From: Spirochaetaceae bacterium
GTDB taxonomy: Bacteria; Spirochaetota; Spirochaetia; DSM-27196; SKKC01
Length of the DNA stretch: 13,887 nt
Direction: 5' to 3'
Assembly (NCBI GenBank): GCA_003554375.1
Contig: PWGF01000447.1
Span: 1 to 13,887, forward strand
Positions 1-7,905 of this stretch are shown here, one piece after another. The translations under genes were made by a program, and so were the position numbers. The notes under the pieces were generated by a model that was given only the letters and a program-made list of their open reading frames with translations, was not told the DNA's origin and ran no database searches. Positions within the stretch are counted from its first letter, which is position 1. Each line of letters opens with the position of its first letter.

Positions 1-3000
1 GATGGAGCCGAGACGGATGGAGCCGAGGCCCCCAGCGCGGAGGATGAGGCCGGCGGCCGGGGCGGTACGACAACGCGGGGCGGCGGCGCAAGCGCGCGCA
101 TGGCGGGGCCCGGGAGGGACCTCGGCGCGCCCGCCAGGGCAGACGCGGGGCGGTCAGCACGGTTTCGAGTACAGACGGCGCTGCAGTACGTGATATCGGC
201 GCATGGGGTGCCGGAGGCGGCGATCGTGGCGGCAGCGGGCGAACTGTACAATCCGTTGATTCAGCAGCTTACCGTGAGGCGGCCCGGCGGGCCCTCGTTC
301 CCGGCCTGGTATCCGGAGGTCCGGTTGCACGGGACGCGGGGCGCGGAGCGGTTCGATGTTGCCCGAGCGAGTGACGACGAGCTGGCGCGCTTGTCGCGCG
401 AGCGGCTTCTTGCCCTGAGCCACCGTGAGCTGGAGGCGATTCGCGGCTACTATCAGGACACGGGAGTCCGGAACGACCGGCTGCGGCACGGGCCGGCGCC
501 CGCGGCCACCGACTGCGAGCTCGAGATGCTCGCGCAAACGTGGAGCGAGCACTGCAAGCACAAGATCTTCGCAGCTCGAATCGATTATCGCGACGGGGCG
601 GGACGCTTCCGGATCGACGGGCTCTTTCGGAGCTACATCGCCGCCGCCACGCGTGAGGCCGGCCGGGGCGCCGGCGCTCGCGACGAGGCCGGGGGCGTAG
701 GCGCGGGCGACGACGTTGGCGTCGGTGCCGGCGCACGCGGCGGGGGCGGCGCATGTGCCGGGGTTGGGGGCGGCGCCGGCGGGGCTTCTGCCGGGGAGCC
801 TTCTGCCGGCGGCCCCGAGGGACCGTTCTTGCTCTCGGTGTTCGAGGACAACTCGGGAGTCGTCGCGTTGGACGAGGAGTACGCGGTCTGCTTCAAGGCG
901 GAGACCCATAACTCGCCGTCGGCCCTGGATCCGTACGGGGGAGCGATCACCGGCATCGTCGGCGTGAACCGCGACATCCTGGGAACGGGCCTGGGGGCGA
1001 AGCCGATCTTCAATACGGACGTCCTCTGCTTCGGGCCGCCGGGGACGCCGGCGGGGGCGCTTCCGGAAGGGCTCCTGCCGCCGCGTCGCGTCCTGGAAGG
1101 GGTGCACCGCGGGATCGTCGACGGGGGAAACCAGTCGGGGATTCCGACGGTGGCGGGCGCTTTTCTTTTCGACGAGAGCTACGTGGGAAAGCCACTGGTG
1201 TTCTGCGGGACCGGAGGGATCATGCCGCGGGAGGTTCCGGCGGAGCCGGGGAGTGGTCGCCAACAGCAGGCGGACGAGGACGCCGGCTCCGAGGCTCGCG
1301 GGCCGGAAGAGGACGGCCCGCCGGCTCGACCGGCGCGGCCGGCACATGAAAAAGGAGCGCGGCCGGGCGACCGGGCGGTGATGGTCGGCGGGCGGATCGG
1401 CAAGGACGGAATTCACGGCGCGACGTTCTCGAGCCTGGCGTTGGAGGAGAGCTCGCCGACCTCAGCGGTACAGATCGCCGATCCGATCGTCCAGAAGCGC
1501 ATGACCGATTTCCTGCTGGAAGCGCGCGACCGGGGGCTCATTCGCTCGATCACCGACAACGGAGCGGGCGGGCTTTCGTCGTCGCTGGGTGAGATGGCGC
1601 GCGAATCCGGGGGCGTCGAAGTGGATCTTGGCCGCTGTCCGCTCAAGTATCCGGGGCTTGCCCCGTGGGAGATCTGGGTGAGCGAGAGCCAGGAGCGGAT
1701 GAGCGTTGCGGTGGCGCCCGAGGCGCTTTCGGAGTTTCTCGCTTTGGCTGCCGAGCGGAGGGTGGAAGCAACGGATATCGGCTGCTTCTCCGACTCGGGC
1801 TACGTCCATCTCGAGTACGGTGGGGAGTGCGTAGGGCGGCTGCGCCTGGAGTTCCTCCACGACGGCGTGCCGCGCATGGAGCTGGCGGCGCGCTGGAGCG
1901 AGCCCGCGATCGACGGCACGATCGAGCCACAGGGTACGCTTGGCGATCAGCTCCTTGCGGTTCTGGCCGATCCGGTGGTGGCGAGCAAAGAGGGGCTGGT
2001 CCGCTGTTACGACCACGAGGTTCAGGGGCAGTCGGTGACGAAGCCGTTCGTAGGCCAGGCGATGGACGGGCCGTCCGACGGGGCGGTCCTCAAGCCGCGC
2101 TATGACCGGGACTACGGCCTCACGGTCACGCACGGTATCTGTCCGCGCTACGGCGATCACGACACCTACCGGATGGCGGTGTGCGCGGTCGATGAGGCGT
2201 TTCGCGCGCACGTCGTGCTGGGAGGCTCGCCGCGCTGGACGGCGGCGCTCGACAACTTCTGCTGGCCCGATCCGGTGGTGAGCGACGAGACTCCGGACGG
2301 AGAGTACAAGCTCGCGCAGCTGGTTCGCGCCTGTCGCGGCCTCTACGACGCGTGCACGGCGTACGGCATTCCGCTTGTCTCGGGGAAAGACTCGATGAAG
2401 AACGACGCGAGCTTCGGCGGCAGGAAGATGTCGGTCCGGCCGACGCTCCTCGTAAGCCTCATGGGACGGATCGAGTCGTGCGCGCAGGCAGTGACGAGCG
2501 ATTTCAAGGCGGAGGGCGACGTTGTGTTCCTCTTGGGCCGCACGCGCGGCGAGCTGGGTGGAAGCGTGTACGAGCGGCTCTACGGCCAGGGGCTCGCCGA
2601 CGTAGCTCCGCTCCCGGACCTGTCGGAATCGCGCAGGCTCTACGACGCAGTGGCCACAGCCATTCGCGAGGGGCTTGTGCGGAGCGCGCACGACCTCGCC
2701 GACGGTGGGCTCGGCGTAGCGCTTGCCGAGTGCGCGATCGGCGGACGCCGCGGGGCGGAAATCGAGCTCGGGGGCGTCCCGTTGGAGGAGCCGCTGGTTT
2801 CGGGCGATGTGGGCGGTGAGCCTGGTGCGGCGTACAGCGGCGGCGGTACGCCCGGCGCGCCGGACCGCGACAGCACCGGTGAGCCCGGCGCGCCGGACCT
2901 CGACGGTGGCGGCGGTGAGGCGGCCGGCGTTGGCGGTATGCCCGGCCCAAGGGGCAGCAGTGGCGTTCCGGCGACCGGCGTTGGCGGTACGCCCGGGCCC

Positions 3001-3543
3001 CGGGCCGGCGGCGAACGCGAGGTCGGCCGCGGCACGGGAGCAGGCAACGCGATCGCGGGCACGCGGGGGAGCCGTCGCGCTTGCGCGAAGAGCTCCGCCG
3101 GAGTGGCCGATGCCGGGGTGCAGATGCTCTTTGGGGAGAGCGCGGGGCGGCTCCTCGTAACGACGGATCCTTCGCGCGCGGAGCAGCTGGAGCGTCTTCT
3201 GGCGGGGCTCCCGTGTTACCGCATCGGCCGCGTCGGCGAGGCGGGGCCGGAGGCCCGGCTCGTGATCCGAGCGGGCGGCGCCGGCGCGGAGCCGGGGAGC
3301 CGCGCGGAGGCTGGGAACGCGGCCGGCGCCGGGAACGCGGCCGGCGGCGAGCGTGGACGGGGTGACGGCGGGGGGACGCTGGTGTCGCTCCGGGTGGGGG
3401 ATTTGGTTTCGGCGTGGGAGCGGTTTGAGGGGGAGCTCGGGGTGCCGGGGGAGCGGGCGCGGAGAGCCGACGCGTACGGGGGTGAGCATGCCACCGGTGC
3501 GGGCTCGGGTGCCGAAGGGTATGCAGAAGGGGAGGTAGAGTAA
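1..3543 (+). CDS. purL: Phosphoribosylformylglycinamidine synthase, synthetase subunit PurL (5' partial, with low-complexity insertions)
   Basis: PurL converts FGAR, ATP and ammonia to FGAM in purine biosynthesis, in the cytoplasm. The reading frame is open from base 1, so the true start lies outside the window; the first ATG (100) falls inside a low-complexity stretch and is unlikely to be real. A PurS-like end segment (about 160-285) precedes the core. Core motifs in order are TWSEHCKHK (538-564, catalytic His region), KAETHNSPSALDPYGGA (898-948), GKDGIHGATFSS (about 1399-1434), DNGAGGLSSSLGEMA (about 1555-1599), VSGKDSMKND (about 2377-2406) and SAHDLADGGLGVALAE (about 2683-2730). There is no C-terminal glutaminase domain; the next gene supplies it. 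Gly/Ala/Pro-rich insertions sit at about 1-155, 661-819, 1237-1344, 2803-3108 and 3271-3372, plus a tail from about 3442. All keep the frame and fall between conserved blocks. Function is secure; whether the insertions remain in the folded enzyme is unknown. Confidence 0.95.
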   Translation, partial: DGAETDGAEAPSAEDEAGGRGGTTTRGGGASARMAGPGRDLGAPARADAGRSARFRVQTALQYVISAHGVPEAAIVAAAGELYNPLIQQLTVRRPGGPSFPAWYPEVRLHGTRGAERFDVARASDDELARLSRERLLALSHRELEAIRGYYQDTGVRNDRLRHGPAPAATDCELEMLAQTWSEHCKHKIFAARIDYRDGAGRFRIDGLFRSYIAAATREAGRGAGARDEAGGVGAGDDVGVGAGARGGGGACAGVGGGAGGASAGEPSAGGPEGPFLLSVFEDNSGVVALDEEYAVCFKAETHNSPSALDPYGGAITGIVGVNRDILGTGLGAKPIFNTDVLCFGPPGTPAGALPEGLLPPRRVLEGVHRGIVDGGNQSGIPTVAGAFLFDESYVGKPLVFCGTGGIMPREVPAEPGSGRQQQADEDAGSEARGPEEDGPPARPARPAHEKGARPGDRAVMVGGRIGKDGIHGATFSSLALEESSPTSAVQIADPIVQKRMTDFLLEARDRGLIRSITDNGAGGLSSSLGEMARESGGVEVDLGRCPLKYPGLAPWEIWVSESQERMSVAVAPEALSEFLALAAERRVEATDIGCFSDSGYVHLEYGGECVGRLRLEFLHDGVPRMELAARWSEPAIDGTIEPQGTLGDQLLAVLADPVVASKEGLVRCYDHEVQGQSVTKPFVGQAMDGPSDGAVLKPRYDRDYGLTVTHGICPRYGDHDTYRMAVCAVDEAFRAHVVLGGSPRWTAALDNFCWPDPVVSDETPDGEYKLAQLVRACRGLYDACTAYGIPLVSGKDSMKNDASFGGRKMSVRPTLLVSLMGRIESCAQAVTSDFKAEGDVVFLLGRTRGELGGSVYERLYGQGLADVAPLPDLSESRRLYDAVATAIREGLVRSAHDLADGGLGVALAECAIGGRRGAEIELGGVPLEEPLVSGDVGGEPGAAYSGGGTPGAPDRDSTGEPGAPDLDGGGGEAAGVGGMPGPRGSSGVPATGVGGTPGPRAGGEREVGRGTGAGNAIAGTRGSRRACAKSSAGVADAGVQMLFGESAGRLLVTTDPSRAEQLERLLAGLPCYRIGRVGEAGPEARLVIRAGGAGAEPGSRAEAGNAAGAGNAAGGERGRGDGGGTLVSLRVGDLVSAWERFEGELGVPGERARRADAYGGEHATGAGSGAEGYAEGEVE
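2803..3108 (+). repeat. Low-complexity, internally repeated insertion in purL
   Basis: This stretch encodes about 100 residues dominated by Gly, Ala, Pro and Arg, where PurL relatives normally have a short loop before the ESAGR motif (inference from the family). It contains imperfect direct repeats that keep the frame. CCCGGCGCGCCGGACC occurs at 2851-2866 and again at 2884-2899 (33-nt period, 11 codons). CCGGCGTTGGCGGTAYGCCC begins at 2924 and again at 2975 (51-nt period, 17 codons). This pattern suggests growth by slippage or unequal exchange in GC-rich DNA. Confidence 0.85.
3313..3346 (+). repeat. 18-nt-period direct repeat in purL
   Basis: GGGAACGCGGCCGGCG occurs at 3313-3328 and 3331-3346, encoding the repeated residues GNAAGAGNAAGG. 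It lies inside a second low-complexity insertion (about 3271-3372) close to the PurL C-terminus. The period is a multiple of three, so the frame is preserved. Confidence 0.85.
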
Positions 3544-3544
3544 C

Positions 3545-4303
3545 GTGGCACGGGTAGGAGTGCTCCGGGGGAACGGAATCAACGCGGAGGCGGAGCTGGC
3601 GGAGGCGTTTCGACGCGCCGGCGGCACGGTAGCCATGCTGCACGTGGAAGAGGTGCTCCGGGATCCGGCGTGTATTCGCCGGCACGAAGTGTTGGCCTTT
3701 CCAGGCGGGTTCAGCTACGGAGACCATCTGGGGTCCGGCCTGGTTCTCGCGCACTTCCTGCGGAGCCGAGCCGGAGGGGAGCTGGATCGCTTCGTCGCCG
3801 AGGGCGGGCTCGTGCTGGGGATTTGCAACGGGTTTCAGGTGCTCGTGAGGCTCGGGATGCTTCCGAATCTGGACGGGAGCCGGCGCCAGTCGGTCTCCTT
3901 GGTGGAAAACGACCGGGGAGTGTTCGTGAACGTCTGGGTGCCGATCCGGGTCGAAGGAGCGAATACCTCACCCTGGCTGGACGGGCTCTCGGACATGGAG
4001 CTGCCGGTACGCCACGGGGAGGGACGACTGATCGCTGAGGCGGCGGGCGTCGAAGCGGAGCTCGAGCGCTGCGGCGTCATTGCGTTCCGGTACGGGATAA
4101 ACCCGAACGGAAGCCTTGGCGATATCGCCGGGCTCACCGATCACACGGGTCGCGTTCTCGGGCTTATGCCGCATCCGGAAGCGTTTCTTTGCGGGCACAA
4201 CCATCCCCGGTGGCGGCGGGAGACGCTGATGGAGAAGCCGGCGGCGCTCCGGTTATTCGAGAACGGGGTGCGAAATACGCACCGTTTGTCGCAAAAGGTT
4301 TGA
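3545..4303 (+). CDS. purQ: Phosphoribosylformylglycinamidine synthase, glutaminase subunit PurQ
   Basis: PurQ is a class I glutamine amidotransferase that releases ammonia from glutamine and passes it to PurL. The 252-residue protein has the whole domain: GNGIN near residues 9-13, PGGFSYGD at 53-60, the nucleophile Cys94 in LGICNGFQ, and the His210 and Glu212 partners in MPHPEA. The C-terminal HNHPRWRRE stretch matches the form of PurQ that works with a large PurL (family knowledge). The start is GTG, 1 nt after the purL stop, with GGAGGT at 3531-3536 inside the purL coding end, spaced 8 nt. The pair is almost certainly co-transcribed and translationally coupled. Unlike PurL, it has normal length and no low-complexity insertions. 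Confidence 0.95.
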   Translation: MARVGVLRGNGINAEAELAEAFRRAGGTVAMLHVEEVLRDPACIRRHEVLAFPGGFSYGDHLGSGLVLAHFLRSRAGGELDRFVAEGGLVLGICNGFQVLVRLGMLPNLDGSRRQSVSLVENDRGVFVNVWVPIRVEGANTSPWLDGLSDMELPVRHGEGRLIAEAAGVEAELERCGVIAFRYGINPNGSLGDIAGLTDHTGRVLGLMPHPEAFLCGHNHPRWRRETLMEKPAALRLFENGVRNTHRLSQKV

Positions 4304-4328
4304 AAAAGCCGTCGAAATGGCGTACCCT
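4300..4328 (+). promoter_or_regulatory. Possible sigma-70-type promoter for the DUF151 gene
   Basis: TTGAAA (4300-4305) and TACCCT (4323-4328) are separated by 17 nt. The -35 element overlaps the purQ stop codon. The predicted transcript would start about 4335, just ahead of the SD-like AGAGGTG (4337-4343). The -10 match is weak, so read-through from purQ remains an equally good alternative. Confidence 0.3.
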
Positions 4329-4351
4329 GGTGTGGCAGAGGTGAAGGCGAT

Positions 4352-4897
4352 ATGCTCATTGAGGCAGAAATCTGGACGGTCGCACGTACCGACAAAGGAA
4401 ACGCGGTCTTGGTGAAGCCGCTGGGTTCCGAACGGGCGGTACCGATTATCATCGGGCAACTCGAGGCGCAATCCATCCTTATCGGATTGGGCAGCGTTCC
4501 GATGCCGCGCCCTCTCACCCACGATCTCTTCGTCTCGACGTTCGAAAAACTCAACGCCCAGGTAGAACGCGTCGAGATCACTGAGCTCAAGGAGAGCACG
4601 TTCTACGCTCGGCTTCTTCTCAAGCACGGTATGAAGAAGATTGCCGTGGACGCGCGGCCGTCGGATGCGCTTGGCATCGCCGCGCGGGTTCACTGTGAGG
4701 TCTTCATCGAGGAGAACATTGTCGAAGAAGCCGGAATCTCCATAAACCTGATTACCGAGGAAGAATCGGCCCCGGAAGTACCCAGCTCCAAAGAGCTCGA
4801 GCTGAACCGGCTGGAAGAAGAGCTGAACAAGGCGATTGAAGAGGAGAACTACGAGGAAGCCGCACGGATTCGCGATCGGATGAAAGAGCTGTCCTAA
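4352..4897 (+). CDS. DUF151 bifunctional-nuclease-like protein with C-terminal UVR motif
   Basis: This 181-residue cytoplasmic protein has a DUF151/BFN domain at about residues 1-135, with the conserved stretches VLVKPLGSERAVPIIIGQLEAQ split over residues 19-40, PRPLTHDLF at 52-60 and DARPSDALGIAAR at 100-112. A charged linker follows, then a UVR motif (about 152-181, EEELNKAIEEENYEEAARIRDRMKEL region), the helical hairpin also found in UvrB, UvrC and McsA and used for protein contacts. DUF151 proteins have been reported to have nuclease activity in plants, but the bacterial role is poorly defined, so the nuclease label is inherited by homology. The ATG at 4352 has AGAGGTG 8 nt upstream. It lies 48 nt after purQ on the same strand, so it may belong to that transcript. 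No catalytic residues can be named from sequence alone. Confidence 0.88.
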   Translation: MLIEAEIWTVARTDKGNAVLVKPLGSERAVPIIIGQLEAQSILIGLGSVPMPRPLTHDLFVSTFEKLNAQVERVEITELKESTFYARLLLKHGMKKIAVDARPSDALGIAARVHCEVFIEENIVEEAGISINLITEEESAPEVPSSKELELNRLEEELNKAIEEENYEEAARIRDRMKELS

Positions 4898-4943
4898 GGC
4901 CGGAGTCTTTCGCCTGGAGTTGATTCCGGCAGCCCTCCACAAA

Positions 4944-4972
4944 CGAGGCCTCTATTCGGCGAGGCCTCTATT
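4944..4972. repeat. Two-copy 16-nt tandem repeat
   Basis: CGAGGCCTCTATT is found at 4944-4956 and 4960-4972. A degenerate third match, GGCGCCTCTATCT, starts about 4993. The repeat underlies the candidate terminator hairpin. The rest of the convergent gap shows no gene. Confidence 0.8.
4945..4968. terminator. Candidate bidirectional terminator hairpin between convergent genes
   Basis: The self-complementary octamer GAGGCCTC occurs at 4945-4952 and 4961-4968, so the two copies can pair as an 8-bp GC-rich stem with loop TATTCGGC. It sits in the 184-nt gap between convergent stops at 4897 and 5082, where a terminator is expected for both directions. No clear U-tract follows on either strand, so intrinsic termination is not certain. 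Confidence 0.45.
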
Positions 4973-5081
4973 GAGCCGGGACTCCAACGGGCGGCGCCTC
5001 TATCTATCGGGGTAGTCGCGCGGAGTGAGCCCCGCGGAGAACTCCCTCGGCCGGCAAGTCCCGAGCTCCGCCGACACCTCC

Positions 5082-6701
5082 TTAATCGGCTTCTGCGCGT
5101 TTCCCGCTTGGTCCGCCGCTTCCGTGTTGTTCCGGCGGTTCTTCGTCAGCCTGCTGCTGAGCCGCGGTGCTGTGAAGGATACGTTCCAACGCTCGATCGA
5201 ACTGAGCGATCCGCTCGTCCAAGACTTCATGGAGCGAATAGACACCTTCCTCGTATATCTCCGTGACAAGTTCGACATCTTTCGCAAGTCCCTGGAACGT
5301 GCGAACAATGCGCGCTCCAAACTCCGATGGCGTGTCGCTTGGTGAGCGCTCTGTTCCGCGCTCCTGGGCCCAATCGATGAGCCGAGCGTACTTTCGGGAG
5401 AAGGCCGCGAGCTGTCGACGTTTCTTGAACGAGAGCTTCGCGCCGAAACGGGTCACCGGAGTGGACCTGCCGCCGGTCTGCTCCTCGATGCGTTTGCGGA
5501 CGCGCGAACGAAAGCGAAAGAGAGCAAAGGCGGAGAACACGAGTGCGAACATCCGGCGAATTCGCCGGACGAGCTCGACGAACCATGCCCGCAACGCGTG
5601 TCGCAGCTCGAGTCTTCGAAGGGCACGCCTGAACTCGCGTGAGAACAGAGGCGACAGTATGAACCCGAGCAGAAGAAGTATCCCGAGCGCGAGCGCCACG
5701 TGCTGGATGACCGCACCAATCTGCTCCCAGAGTGCCGATGTCGCTGGATCAGTGGGGACCTCTTCCTGAGGTCGGGCGAAATCTCGCATTACGTGATCGT
5801 ACTCCAACTCCGACCTCGGGCGCTCCACATCCGGTATCTGCGGTACGAGATGAGATAGAAAGCGCATGAAAGCTCCGATAGCGGCGAGAATCACGGTAAA
5901 CGGGAAGATGCTACGATCGCCGGCGATCAGCAACGCCACTACCCCGGAAATAACGAGGATCATCACAACGTAGGCCATGCGCTGGCGGTGGAAGCTCTCC
6001 GGAACCTCCAAGCCCTGCATGTACACGCGAAGCTCATCGAGCGTAGAGTTTACGACAGCCGTGTTGACATATCGGAGAACGGCGAAGCAGAGAACCAGAA
6101 CGAACGATACGAGTCCGGCGCGACCCACGGAGACGGTCCCGGCAATCAGGATCCCGACAAGGAGCAGGAGCATGAAAGTCACTCCGCCCCGTAACCGGGC
6201 GAGCTGTCCAAGGGCGTCGCTTGCGACGTCACCGTGCTGCCGCATGGCGCGCTCGCGTTCCTCAAGACTCTTGCCCTCGTAGATTGACAGGAGGTTTCCG
6301 CGCTCGCGTAGGGCGCTCAGGAACTGTCCGGTCAGCAGCCACGTCAACACGATGAGGATGATCCGATATACCGACACAGCGTCGAGCGCCAGCCGTTCTG
6401 TAAGAGAGCCGGAGCCGGAAGCGACGTAGGCCCCGTACACGATCAGGAGCGTCACGACGTAGAACCGTACGCGCGGCGCGGACCCAGCCCGGCTTCGGGT
6501 GAGCGCAGACTCCACCGCGACGAGCGCAATCACCGTCGCCAGCAAGAGCGGCACCCCAAGCATCCCGAGCCAGGGGATTCCCGCGAAATCAGTAAGAAGC
6601 CGCGAGAAGGCAAGGACGAATACGCCTCCGAGCGCGGCCGAGAGTATAGGGTGAGCGAACTGCTCGAGAGCGGGCCGGCGTGAGGCGTTCTCGCCGTTCA
6701 T
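5082..6701 (-). CDS. Polytopic membrane protein with DUF4129-like C-terminus (MoxR/DUF58 operon)
   Basis: From the ATG at 6701 this is a 539-residue protein with about nine hydrophobic segments, at residues 18-35, 45-65, 78-95, 108-126, 173-190, 195-212, 243-260, 265-283 and 333-352. A basic, helical cytoplasmic-looking region follows. Residues 438-488 contain YARLIDWAQERG, then SDTPSEFGARI, then LVTEIYEEGVYS, which resembles the DUF4129 pattern of a TPxEF motif followed by a 'YE..xY' end. DUF4129 is often the tail of transglutaminase-like proteins in MoxR-DUF58 operons, but no transglutaminase domain is visible here. The frame extends upstream to 6821, but that would overlap DUF58 by 92 nt. 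The ATG at 6701 is preferred because it overlaps a mini-ORF stop that bridges from DUF58. There is no clear SD. The exact biochemical role is unknown. Confidence 0.7.
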   Translation of the reverse strand: MNGENASRRPALEQFAHPILSAALGGVFVLAFSRLLTDFAGIPWLGMLGVPLLLATVIALVAVESALTRSRAGSAPRVRFYVVTLLIVYGAYVASGSGSLTERLALDAVSVYRIILIVLTWLLTGQFLSALRERGNLLSIYEGKSLEERERAMRQHGDVASDALGQLARLRGGVTFMLLLLVGILIAGTVSVGRAGLVSFVLVLCFAVLRYVNTAVVNSTLDELRVYMQGLEVPESFHRQRMAYVVMILVISGVVALLIAGDRSIFPFTVILAAIGAFMRFLSHLVPQIPDVERPRSELEYDHVMRDFARPQEEVPTDPATSALWEQIGAVIQHVALALGILLLLGFILSPLFSREFRRALRRLELRHALRAWFVELVRRIRRMFALVFSAFALFRFRSRVRKRIEEQTGGRSTPVTRFGAKLSFKKRRQLAAFSRKYARLIDWAQERGTERSPSDTPSEFGARIVRTFQGLAKDVELVTEIYEEGVYSLHEVLDERIAQFDRALERILHSTAAQQQADEEPPEQHGSGGPSGKRAEAD

Positions 6702-6733
6702 TGTTGTAGACGACTTTGTTCTAGACGAGTCAT
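6698..6733 (-). CDS. 11-codon mini-ORF bridging DUF58 and the DUF4129-like gene
   Basis: On the minus strand an ATG at 6733-6731 overlaps the DUF58 stop (ATGA, 6733-6730). It reads MTRLEQSRLQQ and stops at 6700-6698, overlapping the ATG of the next gene (ATGA, 6701-6698). A ribosome that stops on DUF58 could restart twice and reach the membrane gene, which lacks a convincing SD of its own. The peptide resembles nothing known. It could instead be a chance result of spacing. Confidence 0.4.
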   Translation of the reverse strand: MTRLEQSRLQQ

Positions 6734-7905
6734 GTCCGGTCAAAGCTGATCTCTCCATAGGGAGCGATACGGTGGACCGCGATACCCTCCGGTACAAAAC
6801 CGGTCTCCGATTTCTCCGCACCCGACATGTAGAATAGCTCGATTGTGGTGCCGCCGCGGACGTGGGTGGTCAGGGTACGAACCTCTTCCACTGTGAGCTC
6901 AGGCCCAATGTACATGACGCGAGTTCCGTACGGAATATGCCCTGCGGTCTGTAGCAGCTCGAAGACGCCGCCTCTGCCTTGAGTGATCTCCACCTGCGCA
7001 AGCATGGCCATGATCTCCATGCCGTGCGCGGTGCCTGCGTTGAGTGGGAATGCAGCGATGCGGTCTTCCCAGCCTGGGACTTCGCCGTTGGTAACCAACC
7101 CGACGTCCTGACCGATCTCCACCGCGTATCTCACCAGGGAGGCCGCCGCCTCGATGGTACGCTCGGTGATGTGATACCGCTGCTTGAGCTGAAAGTCCTC
7201 GCTTCGTAGGTTCAGCAAGATCAGAACGGGGAACGAGAGCGACGGTAGATACTCGGTGGTGTGTAGCGTCCCGCGTCGAGCGGATACCTTCCAGTTGATC
7301 CGTCGGGTATCGTCGCCGTTGATGTACTCCCGTACCGATCGATACTGGGTGACATCCTCATAGATGGGATTCCACGTACGGAGTGCCCCTGCAGGGAGCC
7401 CGTGAGTGATGTTCAGCCGAACATCGTGCGTTGCGGGATAGACGATGATGTCGGTGAACGTATGGATTTCCTTTCGCCATGGGAACAGCCCCAACGGATC
7501 GCTCCCGCCGATCTCGACAGGGCCAACGCGAAAAAGCCCACGGTTGGTGCTTCGCACGGTATAACGGAGCGAGCACTCGGCCCCGCCGGGCAAGGAAAAC
7601 ACGGCGCGGGAGGCGTCGGAAGAGGCAAGAAACGAGGGGCGGTGATCGTTTACGTAGAGGTACGGAGCAGGAAGGATGCCGTCGTTGACGAAGCGAAGCG
7701 CAACTTGCGCGTCCTGGAACCGATATGTCATCACTTGAGGGTCCAGCCGTTGCGCCTGAATCGATCTCTGATTGCGAACCGCCCAGAACCCACTGAGCCA
7801 GATAGTGACGGTCCCGAACAGTCCAACCCACTGGACGGATCGCGCCGGAAAGAAAAACAGCAGGAAGAGACAGATTATGCCGGCAATAACCGTCCGCTGT
7901 CTCAC
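6730..7905 (-). CDS. DUF58 domain protein
   Basis: This 391-residue protein begins with two closely spaced membrane segments (about residues 6-22 and 25-43), followed by a beta-rich region. The DUF58 signature is YRSVREYINGDDTRRINWK (188-206) followed by VSAR. The C-terminal half looks like the vWA-type fold usual for this family, with a hydrophobic strand LILLNLRSEDF after the signature. DUF58 proteins are near-constant partners of MoxR ATPases and are thought to be their membrane-linked clients or adaptors (family knowledge; function not fixed). The start is GTG at 7905, overlapping the moxR stop as GTGA, with a good SD GGGAGGA (7915-7909). Both facts support operon coupling. Confidence 0.92.
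   Translation of the reverse strand: MRQRTVIAGIICLFLLFFFPARSVQWVGLFGTVTIWLSGFWAVRNQRSIQAQRLDPQVMTYRFQDAQVALRFVNDGILPAPYLYVNDHRPSFLASSDASRAVFSLPGGAECSLRYTVRSTNRGLFRVGPVEIGGSDPLGLFPWRKEIHTFTDIIVYPATHDVRLNITHGLPAGALRTWNPIYEDVTQYRSVREYINGDDTRRINWKVSARRGTLHTTEYLPSLSFPVLILLNLRSEDFQLKQRYHITERTIEAAASLVRYAVEIGQDVGLVTNGEVPGWEDRIAAFPLNAGTAHGMEIMAMLAQVEITQGRGGVFELLQTAGHIPYGTRVMYIGPELTVEEVRTLTTHVRGGTTIELFYMSGAEKSETGFVPEGIAVHRIAPYGEISFDRT

Noticed and set aside
2803..3372. A CRISPR array or minisatellite independent of coding
   Set aside because: Repeats are few, imperfect and in frame with PurL, with no regular spacers.
1462..3636. A 724-residue open frame on the minus strand opposite purL
   Set aside because: It is antisense to clear PurL motifs, Arg-rich and without recognisable domains. 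Long antisense frames are expected in such GC-rich DNA.
2504..3754. A 416-residue Arg/Pro-rich minus-strand frame
   Set aside because: Composition is that of a shadow frame over purL and purQ; no family resemblance was seen.
5025..5345. A 106-residue + strand frame inside the convergent region
   Set aside because: It is mostly antisense to the C-terminal coding part of the membrane protein gene and shows no family features.
6701..6821. Longer start for the DUF4129-like membrane protein
   Set aside because: It would overlap DUF58 by up to 92 nt, has no SD at 6758 or 6821, and the added residues are Arg/Ser-rich shadow sequence.
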